From Phocaeicola plebeius DSM 17135 (GTDB taxonomy: Bacteria > Bacteroidota > Bacteroidia > Bacteroidales > Bacteroidaceae), in the NCBI RefSeq assembly GCF_000187895.1, contig NZ_DS990133.1, positions 372,001 to 436,000 on the forward strand: DNA of 64,000 nucleotides. Direction: 5' to 3'. Within the stretch, counting starts at the first letter, position 1. Each line of letters starts with the position of its first letter. Of the stretch, positions 8,843 to 16,893 are shown piece by piece. Under the pieces are notes generated by a model that was not told the origin of the DNA, made no database searches, and was given only the letters and a program-made list of their open reading frames with translations. The translations under genes and the position numbers were made by a program.

Positions 8843-11800
8843 ACTTCAGAATCAGCATTTGCTTCTTTTTCCTTTTCCCCTCTTCCTCCTTTCTGATAGA
8901 CGGAAGGAGTCACACCAAACTGCAGTTTAAAACATTTACTAAAATAGAACGGATCGTTAATTCCTACCTGGTACGAAACTTCGGCCACCGTCAGATTCTC
9001 CGGAGAGGAAAGCAGTTCTGCCGCTTTTTTCATTCGCATAATACGTATGTATTCATTGGGAGAATAACCTGTTACCCCTCGCACCTTACGGTAAAAGATA
9101 GAACGTCCTACTCCCATCATGGAAGCAAACTCATCCACGGTAAACTGAGGATTACCAAGTTGCGTTTCCATAATGCGCCCCATCTTTTCTACAAAGAATT
9201 TATCCTTATCAGAGGAACAAAGAGCCGGACGCACCTGATTCGGGTCATGCGAGAATTTCTCCTTCAGTTTTTCACGCTGTTCTATCAACTTAAACGCACG
9301 TGTCAACAACAGTCGCGGACTAAACGGTTTCGTGATGTAAGCGTCGGCTCCACATTCCACTCCTTTCACATGATTGTCTACAGAAGTCATGGCCGTCAGC
9401 AGAATAACCGGAATATGACTGGTATTAAAATCAGTCTTCAATTTCCGTGTCAGTTCAAAACCTGAACATCCCGGCATGACCACATCACTGATAATCAAGT
9501 CCGCATCATAATTACGCGCACGTTCCAATCCTGCATCTCCGTCGGCTTCTGCTACAACCTCAAAATATACCCCCAGCTCCTCTTTCAGGAATTCACGCAC
9601 ATCATTATCATCCTCCACAATCAAGACCTTGTATTTATTCAGCGGATTCACCGGAAGAACTTCCTCCAGTCCTTCTTCATCTTTCAATACCACATCTGCC
9701 AAATGCTTTTCGGCCCTCTCTTCTTCACGCAGAAGTACATTGTTCGGCACAAGAAAATCTTTTTCTTCATATACAGACTTATCCGTTGGCAAAGTCACAA
9801 TAAAGATGGAACCTCCTCCCGGATTCTCTTCATACGTAATTGTTCCTTTATGCACATTGACCAGTTCATGTGTCAGATGCAGACCTACTCCTACACTGTC
9901 ACCAGAGAAATTACTTTGCATGAACCGCTTGAACAATTCTCCCCGTTTTTCTTTAGGAATGCCGACCCCCGTATCAGACACACTCATTTTCAGTTTACCG
10001 GCCGCTTCGTCTACATTCACCACAAACTCAATCTTTCCTTTTGACGGAGTGTATTTAAAAGCATTAGACAAAATATTATATACTACCTTATCTACATTTC
10101 CCTTATCAATAAACATCCGGTACGACTGGCAAGAAGGAATAAAACGGAACTCCATGTTTTTTGATTCTGCCGCATCCTTGAAGCTCAAATAAATTTCATA
10201 CAGGAAAGCTATCACATCTGTCTCTTCCAGTGACAAGGCCAGTTTATTATTCTGCATCTTACGGAATTCAAGCAACTGATTAATCAGACGCAACATACGT
10301 TCCGTACTCTTGTCCATAATCTTAAGAGAGTATGCCATCTCCTTAGGTACTTTCAAACGGTGAATTTTCTCCAACGCACCTTGTATCAACGTCAACGGCG
10401 TACGGAACTCATGTGAAATATTGGTAAAGAACACCAGTTTGTACTCAGTAAGCTGTTCCTCTACCTTAATCTTGTTGCGCAAAGTATTCATATTACGTAT
10501 AATACGGAATACAATGTACAACAATACAGCTATCACTATCACATACAAAATATAAGCCCACGGTGTTTTCCAGAAAGGAGGATTCACCACAATCTTCAAT
10601 ACTGACTCCTCCGCTCCCCATAATCCGGAAGCATCAGACGCTTTTACATGAAGATAATAGGTCCCGGGAGAAAGATTTTTGTAAGCCGCAAAGTTCAATG
10701 ACGAAGGAACACTCCACCCCTTATCATAGTTTTCAAGCTTATAACTGAATTTAGAACCTCCAGCTCCCGAATAGTCAAACGTAGAAAACTCTACCACAAA
10801 AGAACTTTGATAATACTGTAAATTTACCTCTGAGGCATAAGCCAAAGACATATCCAAGGGAGAATCCGGTTCATCGGGACTGACAGAAATGCCATTCAAC
10901 CGCAAATCTGTAAATGTAACTTTCGTTTTACTTTCCGGATGTTTCACTCTACGCGGATCAATCACCGTCAATCCATAGTTTGTACCAAAGGCAATACGAC
11001 CGTCATCCAAACTTAGTCCACAATTCTCTGCATACACATTGCCCAGCATATTTGTAGAGAAAAAATAATTCTCGAACGTCTTACGAAGTGTATCAAAACA
11101 AGAAACACCAAATTCTGTGGTAATCCATATTTTACCATTCATATCCGGCACAAAAGTTTGTACCATTCCGTTAACCAAACCATCTTCCGGTCCAAAATGC
11201 TCAAACTTCAGTTGACTATAATCCCCGTTTTTCGGAAGAGAACAAACCGAAAATCCGGCTCCCGATTCTGCTACCAGGATATGCCCTTTTCCGTCAGAAG
11301 CAATACTCCGGATTTCGTTACTTCTCAGCATTCCGTTATCAAAGGTATAGCTATAATAAGCAGAAGGATCTTTCAACAGCTTATCTGGATGGAACACATA
11401 AACACCTTCACTGGTTCCAACCCAGATCCAACGGTTATTATCTTCAAAAATCACCCGAACCTGACGTTGTCCGTAAGTAGAAGTTAAAAAATGGCGGAAA
11501 CTATAACCCGTCTTACCCGGAATAGCTAAATCAAGCCCTCCTTCAAAAGTTCCAACCCATATACGGTTTTTGCTGTCTTTCAACAAACAAAAGACTTGAT
11601 TTGACCCCAAAGAAGACGAATCAGAAGGATTATGTGTATACACATGATTGCCTACTATCAGTCCTTTCGTACGCGAAGCATACCATTGAACTCCATCCAT
11701 ATCCTCCACTACTGCATAAATATTACTCCCATAAGCAGTTTCTTCCTTCTTGTTATTCAAATGTGAATCATATGCATACATTTTTCCATCACGGGTTCCA

Positions 11801-13140
11801 AGAATAATATCTCCCGAAGAACGACGATGTAAGGTACGCACCGTATTCGAACGATTAAACTTCCCTTCTCCAGCCGGGAAAATACGAAGCGTACCTTCAT
11901 TCAAGACTTCCAAACGGGACACACCCGTATATTCAGAACTTACCCATATATTGCCAGAATGGTCTTCTATGACACATTGCAGAAAATCAGAGCCAATCTG
12001 ACTTTGCGTATTGTCTGAGTCGGCCACGATATGTTTCATTTGTCCGTTTGCCACATCATATACAAACAGACCATTTCCATAAGTTCCAATCCAAATAATT
12101 CCACGTGAATCGTGTACCACATAATAACGTTCCCGATCCACATAATTGCGTTTCTCTTCCGGCATCAATAAAAAAGGTGTCACCTTCCCCGATTGTGAGT
12201 CAATCCAAGTCAGCACTCCATTATTTCCATAAACCCACGATTCTCCTCTATTATCTTTAATAACCTTCGCTCTTTTTATTTGAAGTGCCTCTTCGGCCAA
12301 AGTCAAAGCATTCGTATCAAAGTCAAAACACCACGTGCTGGTACCACTAAAAATCAGCCATTTCTTACCTAATATCAGGTTATCATAATAAGTAAAATCT
12401 CCTTCAATAGAAACTTCCTTTTTTAATGCCCCATTCCGGAAAGTATAAACCCCTCCTTTATTTGCCAAAAAATAGGTTTTCTGCCCATAAACTGCTATTT
12501 TCCTAAACTCCATACGCTCATCTACCGCATGGAGTTTCTTTCCATCCCAATAATAAAGCCCTTTTCCTGTGGCAATCCAGACCCAGCCTTCTGCACCCAC
12601 CCTCAAATCGCGAATAAGATTTGACGCAAGCCCATTACGAGTATCGAAAGCAATTGAGGTAAAAGTACGGTCCTTCTGATAACGTATTAACCGACATCCT
12701 TCTCTTTCTCCCGTTACCCAAGCTTCATTTTTATTGACAAAATAGACATTCCAATAATGACGTAAATATTCACCACTCCCCGTAAAATCTACAAAACAGT
12801 CTTTTTTCAAATCGTAGCATCCTACCAACTCGCCAGTTGTTTTTATCCATAAGAAACAATTTTGATCCTCTACAATTTCCTGTACACGATGATCCGGCAA
12901 GGAGGGTTTATTTCCTTTTCGAGGACGGAATGTAACAAAAGAAGTTCCATCAAAACGACTAAGGCCATTAAGGGTACCCATCCAGATAAATCCCTTACTG
13001 TCCTGATACATATATCTGACCGAATTGTTCCCTAGCCCAGATGTAGTTGTAAAACGAGTGGAACGTACATCCACCGAAGCCTTAATACCTTCTACACACG
13101 ATACTATTAAAAAGAATACGAAGAAGAATAACCTGTTCAT
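8830..13140 (-). CDS. Hybrid two-component system regulator (HTCS) of the pectin locus
   Basis: A 1436-residue single-chain sensor and regulator. Order: signal peptide (about 1-20), periplasmic two-component-regulator propeller repeats (about 25-690, many GxIWIGT-like blades), Y_Y_Y domain (about 750-850), one membrane helix (about 865-885), HisKA with phospho-acceptor His910 (ISHEFRTPLT), HATPase with DTGVGIPKE and GVGLHLTHELV, receiver domain (about 1165-1280) with phospho-acceptor Asp1219 (ISDVVMPG), and an AraC-type helix-turn-helix (about 1330-1430). HTCS proteins sense oligosaccharides in the periplasm and activate nearby polysaccharide-utilisation genes. The neighbouring acetylesterases, GH28 and rhamnose mutarotase point to a rhamnogalacturonan-derived ligand, which is an inference. 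Confidence 0.96.
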   Translation of the reverse strand: MNRLFFFVFFLIVSCVEGIKASVDVRSTRFTTTSGLGNNSVRYMYQDSKGFIWMGTLNGLSRFDGTSFVTFRPRKGNKPSLPDHRVQEIVEDQNCFLWIKTTGELVGCYDLKKDCFVDFTGSGEYLRHYWNVYFVNKNEAWVTGEREGCRLIRYQKDRTFTSIAFDTRNGLASNLIRDLRVGAEGWVWIATGKGLYYWDGKKLHAVDERMEFRKIAVYGQKTYFLANKGGVYTFRNGALKKEVSIEGDFTYYDNLILGKKWLIFSGTSTWCFDFDTNALTLAEEALQIKRAKVIKDNRGESWVYGNNGVLTWIDSQSGKVTPFLLMPEEKRNYVDRERYYVVHDSRGIIWIGTYGNGLFVYDVANGQMKHIVADSDNTQSQIGSDFLQCVIEDHSGNIWVSSEYTGVSRLEVLNEGTLRIFPAGEGKFNRSNTVRTLHRRSSGDIILGTRDGKMYAYDSHLNNKKEETAYGSNIYAVVEDMDGVQWYASRTKGLIVGNHVYTHNPSDSSSLGSNQVFCLLKDSKNRIWVGTFEGGLDLAIPGKTGYSFRHFLTSTYGQRQVRVIFEDNNRWIWVGTSEGVYVFHPDKLLKDPSAYYSYTFDNGMLRSNEIRSIASDGKGHILVAESGAGFSVCSLPKNGDYSQLKFEHFGPEDGLVNGMVQTFVPDMNGKIWITTEFGVSCFDTLRKTFENYFFSTNMLGNVYAENCGLSLDDGRIAFGTNYGLTVIDPRRVKHPESKTKVTFTDLRLNGISVSPDEPDSPLDMSLAYASEVNLQYYQSSFVVEFSTFDYSGAGGSKFSYKLENYDKGWSVPSSLNFAAYKNLSPGTYYLHVKASDASGLWGAEESVLKIVVNPPFWKTPWAYILYVIVIAVLLYIVFRIIRNMNTLRNKIKVEEQLTEYKLVFFTNISHEFRTPLTLIQGALEKIHRLKVPKEMAYSLKIMDKSTERMLRLINQLLEFRKMQNNKLALSLEETDVIAFLYEIYLSFKDAAESKNMEFRFIPSCQSYRMFIDKGNVDKVVYNILSNAFKYTPSKGKIEFVVNVDEAAGKLKMSVSDTGVGIPKEKRGELFKRFMQSNFSGDSVGVGLHLTHELVNVHKGTITYEENPGGGSIFIVTLPTDKSVYEEKDFLVPNNVLLREEERAEKHLADVVLKDEEGLEEVLPVNPLNKYKVLIVEDDNDVREFLKEELGVYFEVVAEADGDAGLERARNYDADLIISDVVMPGCSGFELTRKLKTDFNTSHIPVILLTAMTSVDNHVKGVECGADAYITKPFSPRLLLTRAFKLIEQREKLKEKFSHDPNQVRPALCSSDKDKFFVEKMGRIMETQLGNPQFTVDEFASMMGVGRSIFYRKVRGVTGYSPNEYIRIMRMKKAAELLSSPENLTVAEVSYQVGINDPFYFSKCFKLQFGVTPSVYQKGGRGEKEKEANADSEVKEE

Positions 13141-13167
13141 TCCGCCTTATTTTGTATGAATTATTTG

Positions 13168-13175
13168 CAAAAATA
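13168..13175 (-). promoter_or_regulatory. Possible -7 box for the HTCS gene
   Basis: TATTTTTG on the minus strand, 27 bp upstream of the HTCS start. The region is AT-rich, so the match is weak evidence; no -33 element is clear. Confidence 0.4.
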
Positions 13176-13177
13176 TA

Positions 13178-13214
13178 AAAAAAGTGCATCACTAAAAAAG
13201 CCATGCACTTTTTT
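13178..13214 (-). terminator. Terminator after the rhamnose mutarotase gene
   Basis: Perfect 12-bp stem (AAAAAAGTGCAT at 13178-13189 and ATGCACTTTTTT at 13203-13214) with a 13-nt loop. On the minus strand it ends in a long U-rich run, 24 bp after the mutarotase stop. It separates the enzyme operon from the HTCS gene. Confidence 0.8.
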
Positions 13215-13238
13215 CATTCTTTGTATTGAACTGCCTGC

Positions 13239-13553
13239 TTAATCCATGTGGAAAACCTCTGGCAAAGGAATGGTAACCGGAGAATTGTCAGGATTTACTT
13301 CCATAATGTCGGCCATATAATCCCACCATTTCTGCACAATCGGGTTATTTCCCATATCCTGTGAAGATTCTTCACCTTTCGTTTTCTGGCAAGCAAACAA
13401 GATATTGGTATCTTTATCCCAATAAATAGAATAATCATACACCCCATTTTCAGACAACATCTGTTTCAATTCCGGCCAGATAGCTGCATGACGTTTTTCA
13501 TACTCTTTTTCAAATCCTGGTTTCAGGAACATTTTAAAAGCTTCACGTTTCAT
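13239..13553 (-). CDS. rhaM: L-rhamnose mutarotase
   Basis: A 104-residue protein of the RhaM (YiiL) family that interconverts alpha and beta L-rhamnose. The start KREAFKMFLKPGFEKEYEKRHAAIWPEL and the later DYSIYWDKDTNILFA and WWDYMADIM segments match the family, including the histidine of the KRHAAIWPEL helix. The ATG at 13553 is preceded by GGAGG at good spacing; an earlier in-frame start would overlap the upstream acetylesterase gene. It follows that gene by 11 bp, so both are probably cotranscribed. Rhamnose released from rhamnogalacturonan is the expected substrate. Confidence 0.9.
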   Translation of the reverse strand: MKREAFKMFLKPGFEKEYEKRHAAIWPELKQMLSENGVYDYSIYWDKDTNILFACQKTKGEESSQDMGNNPIVQKWWDYMADIMEVNPDNSPVTIPLPEVFHMD

Positions 13554-13564
13554 AGTACCTCCAT

Positions 13565-15217
13565 TTATTTTAAGTAGTTTTTCAATGTACAATCTGTTTC
13601 TTTCAAACCTTCTGCAATGCTTTGCGCATTCAAGTGCGCTCCTTTCAATGATGTATGTGTATGGTCTTTACAGAAATAAGGAGCTACATACTTCAGGCCT
13701 TGTTCATAACCTATCTGCTGCAATTTATCTGCTGACAACTTATTCAAATCAATAAAATACGCACCTGTAGCTTCAGCAGCTTCCCGTGTCCATTTTCCAA
13801 AAGACGTAGTATTACGCTGTATCTCATTATTATCCCACATATTACGTGGCGTATGACTCAGCACAATAGGGATAGCTCCTTTTTCTTGAACATCGCGGAT
13901 AAATTTACGCAAATACCAGCCAAATGTATACACGACATCATAAGTTTTAGTGGCTTCCATTAGAAAGACTTTACTTTCTTCTCCAGCTCCCGGAAGTTCG
14001 GCACGCGCCTTTCCGGTATTAATAGCTCCAGCATCGTTATGTCCAAACTGAATCAATACAAAATCGCCAGGTTGCAAGGCATTATAAACTTTATCCCAGC
14101 GACCTTCCTCCAAATAAGTACGCGCACTACGACCCGCTTTCGCACAATTTTCTACAGAAATTCTATTTAAGTCAAACAGTTCGGCAATCACGCTTCCCCA
14201 TCCCCACTGACCATTCTCGTCTTTGTCCTGGTTACGTACCGTACTGTCACCTACAGTAAATAACACCGGACAACCTTTCTTTCGGGTTGATCCTGTAACT
14301 GTATCTTTTTCGACCGGTTTCAGGTAACGAGCCAGTTCCAGTTTTTTATATTCACGAATTCCTTCGGCGGCAGATTCAGCATTTACCCGTGCTCCAAACA
14401 CACTGGTATGAATGCGATCCAAGTAGAACATATATTTTACCTTTTCCTTGCCAAAAGTCTCAAATTTACGAGCTGTTATCTCATTAAGGTCAATAAAAGG
14501 TACATGTTCTTTTTTAGCCACTTGCTTGGCCCACAAACCAAAAGTTTTATTTACACGAGTTATTATGGTACTGTCCTTATCCTCCCAAGCATTGCGCGGA
14601 GTAAGAGAAAAAAGAATTGGATGAGCTCCTTTGGCCTTGACTTCACGAATATAACGACGCATATATTCGCCATAAGTATACACTGTTTCCTTAACTCCTG
14701 TCTCCTTAATTGTTACTTCGAGACTGTCTTTACCAATGCCAGGAATAGACGCACGTGCCCGGCCGCTATCATACGGTCCGTTATCGTTATGTCCCAATTC
14801 GATAATAACCCAGTCACCTTTTTTTACTCCTTTCAGGACATCTTTCCACAAATGAGTATAAAATGTACGGCTACTGGTTCCACCCAACGCATGGTTTTCA
14901 ACTGTAATCTTATTTTCATCAAAATATTCATGGAAGAAATATCCCCATCCCCACTGTCCGTTATTTCCATTGCCTAACGTTCCGGTGCGCATCGTTGAAT
15001 TTCCTACCAAGAAAAGTACAGGATTATTCCCCTTACGGGTAGACCCCGCAACCGGACGAGCCGTTTTAGCCTTGTTCAAACTATCCAGAGTCAAATCTAC
15101 GACCTGGTTAACATCTTCCATTGGCGCTTTCACCTTGTTTTGCGCATAAGCAGAAAAAGAAAAGCAGGTTGCCCCCAGCAACCAGACTCCCCACATTATG
15201 TGTTTTTTCATATACAA
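13565..15217 (-). CDS. Rhamnogalacturonan acetylesterase with two tandem SGNH domains
   Basis: A 550-residue secreted esterase (signal peptide about 1-25) with two complete SGNH/GDSL domains, about 45-295 and 310-550. Each has block I with the catalytic serine (VGNSTMRTG; VGDSTVRNQD), block III GHND, and block V Asp-His (DRIHTS; DHTHTS). The domains resemble each other, including a shared GSTRKGNNPVLF / GSTRKKGCPVLF lead-in, so the gene arose by internal duplication. CE12-type rhamnogalacturonan acetylesterases remove acetyl groups so that backbone enzymes can act. It has its own -7 box and an operator-like repeat upstream. Confidence 0.92.
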   Translation of the reverse strand: MYMKKHIMWGVWLLGATCFSFSAYAQNKVKAPMEDVNQVVDLTLDSLNKAKTARPVAGSTRKGNNPVLFLVGNSTMRTGTLGNGNNGQWGWGYFFHEYFDENKITVENHALGGTSSRTFYTHLWKDVLKGVKKGDWVIIELGHNDNGPYDSGRARASIPGIGKDSLEVTIKETGVKETVYTYGEYMRRYIREVKAKGAHPILFSLTPRNAWEDKDSTIITRVNKTFGLWAKQVAKKEHVPFIDLNEITARKFETFGKEKVKYMFYLDRIHTSVFGARVNAESAAEGIREYKKLELARYLKPVEKDTVTGSTRKKGCPVLFTVGDSTVRNQDKDENGQWGWGSVIAELFDLNRISVENCAKAGRSARTYLEEGRWDKVYNALQPGDFVLIQFGHNDAGAINTGKARAELPGAGEESKVFLMEATKTYDVVYTFGWYLRKFIRDVQEKGAIPIVLSHTPRNMWDNNEIQRNTTSFGKWTREAAEATGAYFIDLNKLSADKLQQIGYEQGLKYVAPYFCKDHTHTSLKGAHLNAQSIAEGLKETDCTLKNYLK

Positions 15218-15240
15218 TATCTAAATGTTTTTTAACTTGT

Positions 15241-15248
15241 CAAAGATA
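15241..15248 (-). promoter_or_regulatory. -7 box for the tandem acetylesterase / rhaM operon
   Basis: TATCTTTG on the minus strand, 23 bp upstream of the start codon. No TTTG -33 is present, which fits an activator-dependent promoter. Confidence 0.6.
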
Positions 15249-15279
15249 GCACAAAGAGATTATACCTACATGGAATATC

Positions 15280-15312
15280 GTACACAATCATGTGCTTTTG
15301 TACAGAAACATG
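15280..15312. promoter_or_regulatory. Putative activator operator 1 (20-bp-spaced direct repeat)
   Basis: GTACACAATCATG (15280-15292) and GTACAGAAACATG (15300-15312) are direct repeats spaced exactly 20 bp. The proximal GTAC begins 31 bp upstream of the -7 box at 15241-15248. A similar pair lies at 16779-16811 at almost the same distance from its -7 box. Two AraC-type domains binding adjacent helical turns would fit. Confidence 0.6.
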
Positions 15313-15328
15313 TCTGTTAAAAGCATAA

Positions 15329-15358
15329 GAGCGAGCCGGATGCATACCGGTTCGCCCT
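15329..15358 (-). terminator. Hairpin terminator between the two acetylesterase genes
   Basis: Stem GCGAGCCGG (15331-15339) with CCGGTTCGC (15347-15355), one G-U pair, loop of 7. On the minus strand it is followed by CTCTTATGCTTTT, moderately U-rich, about 70 bp after the stop of the upstream acetylesterase. Confidence 0.6.
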
Positions 15359-15426
15359 TTTTCTCTCTACCCTAATATTGTTAGTATACCTATTAAAACT
15401 TATAATACTCAACCAACTTACAAAAA

Positions 15427-16710
15427 TCAGTTTCCATCAGGTTTTTCAACCTCCGTGAAAGGACTGTCATTCCACTTAAACGTATCTACCCGATCAGGTG
15501 CTGCCGGATTAAACGGATGATAATCATCTCTCAAATATTTAACCCAGGGAAGATTCAACTGCTTAATACCTTCAATCACACATTTAGCAATTTCATAAGC
15601 TCCATAAGGATTGAAATGGGTATTATCAGCCAGATCCTTCGTTTGGTTCGGATAAGTTCCTGCCGGATAATGTACAAAAGCTTTTTTAGAAGGTTCTACC
15701 CCCATAGCTTCATAAAACACACGGGTCATGTCATGCAATTCTATCACCTGCACTCCCTCACGCTGAGCAACCCAACGCATTGCATCAGGATAGTCTTCGT
15801 GTGTTTCCTGTATTTTACCAGAATTATCAAATGAACGACGTTGGGTAGGAGTCACAAAAACCGGAATTCCTCCTTTTGCACGTACTACATCTACAAAATA
15901 TTTCAAATTGCTGGCAAATGAATAATAGGCTCCCTTGCCAGGCCCTTTTAACTTCTGGTCATTATGTCCAAACTCAATAAACATATAATCCCCTTTTTTC
16001 ATCTGAGTTAAAGCTTTCTTCAAACGACCAGCTTTAATAAAGGTATCGGCACGTTCACCACTTTCCGCATAGTTCGCAAAACATACATGTTCATCAAAAA
16101 AGCGCGGAATCATCTGTCCCCAGCTAGCCCATGGCTCATTATCCTGGTCTACTACAGTAGAGTTACCTGCTAAAAAAACGGTTACCACATCATTTACCGG
16201 CTCAATTTTCAGACTAGCCAAACAGGGAGCATCTCCATTAAACTCAAATGTCAACTTATCATCCCAGTTCAATTTATTCTTTTCCCGTTCCTTAATCTGT
16301 ACTTTTTCGCCATCTGCTATTACTGTATTACGCTTATTTACAGTAAAACGATAGGTCAGAAACTCTCCCTTCCGAGTTGGTATATTTTCCAAAAACAAAC
16401 GTCTAGACTCCGCACGTACCGTGGTAGAGCCAGCTTTCCGGGCATTGCCTAAAGTTACTGTTACCAAATAGTTTCCATCAGGAACGTCTACTGAAAAGAA
16501 AAAAGGCTCGTTACTTTTCTTCGCTGGTGCAGGTAAAAAATCATACCCGTAACCACCCTCACAAGGATATATGGAATCTGAAGAGATTTTAATCACTCCC
16601 TTCTCTACTTTTTTCTTCTCACTAAAATCAAACTGGTAATCTTGTGCATAAGCCATATTTACCAAAAACAGGCTGGCAAGACTAATATTCAGGAATCGCT
16701 TTGTTTTCAT
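15427..16710 (-). CDS. Rhamnogalacturonan acetylesterase (single SGNH domain, N-terminal accessory domain)
   Basis: A 427-residue secreted protein (signal peptide about 1-22). An N-terminal beta-rich domain (about 25-175) is of the kind seen in carbohydrate-binding or galactose-binding-like extensions. It is followed by an SGNH hydrolase domain (about 180-400) with LAGNSTVVDQD, GHND and the catalytic Asp/His in DNTHFNPYGA. The architecture matches bacterial CE12 enzymes related to YesT. It is divergent from the GH28 gene across a 183-bp regulatory gap and has its own -7 box at 16739-16746. Deacetylation of rhamnogalacturonan I is the likely role. Confidence 0.92.
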   Translation of the reverse strand: MKTKRFLNISLASLFLVNMAYAQDYQFDFSEKKKVEKGVIKISSDSIYPCEGGYGYDFLPAPAKKSNEPFFFSVDVPDGNYLVTVTLGNARKAGSTTVRAESRRLFLENIPTRKGEFLTYRFTVNKRNTVIADGEKVQIKEREKNKLNWDDKLTFEFNGDAPCLASLKIEPVNDVVTVFLAGNSTVVDQDNEPWASWGQMIPRFFDEHVCFANYAESGERADTFIKAGRLKKALTQMKKGDYMFIEFGHNDQKLKGPGKGAYYSFASNLKYFVDVVRAKGGIPVFVTPTQRRSFDNSGKIQETHEDYPDAMRWVAQREGVQVIELHDMTRVFYEAMGVEPSKKAFVHYPAGTYPNQTKDLADNTHFNPYGAYEIAKCVIEGIKQLNLPWVKYLRDDYHPFNPAAPDRVDTFKWNDSPFTEVEKPDGN

Positions 16711-16738
16711 ACATTTTCATCTTAGGTTATTGTAAAGG

Positions 16739-16746
16739 CAAAATTA
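16739..16746 (-). promoter_or_regulatory. -7 box for the single-domain acetylesterase gene
   Basis: TAATTTTG on the minus strand, 28 bp upstream of the start codon; no clear -33 element. Confidence 0.5.
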
Positions 16747-16778
16747 GAGGCTTATTACCAAACAGAATGCAGACAAAC

Positions 16779-16811
16779 GTACGGAATCATAGAATATCGT
16801 ACAAAAATACA
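16779..16811. promoter_or_regulatory. Putative activator operator 2 in the divergent acetylesterase/GH28 gap
   Basis: GTACGGAATCATA (16779-16791) and GTACAAAAATACA (16799-16811) are spaced exactly 20 bp. The proximal GTAC starts 32 bp upstream of the -7 box at 16739-16746. The gap also shares the 12-mer GAATATCGTACA (16792-16803) with operator 1 (15273-15284). A weak -7-like TTTCTTTG for the GH28 gene stands at 16855-16862. Confidence 0.55.
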
Positions 16812-16893
16812 TTTATAAGGACATTCACACCTGATTTATTTCAAAAAGAATAAGTTTCTTTGCTACCAAAGATATCCTAATTAATATATTACC

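Noticed and set aside
8791-9465. 224-codon plus-strand frame over the 3' end of the HTCS gene
   Set aside because: Antisense to the conserved REC/AraC region, low-complexity Ser/Phe/His-rich translation, no family resemblance.
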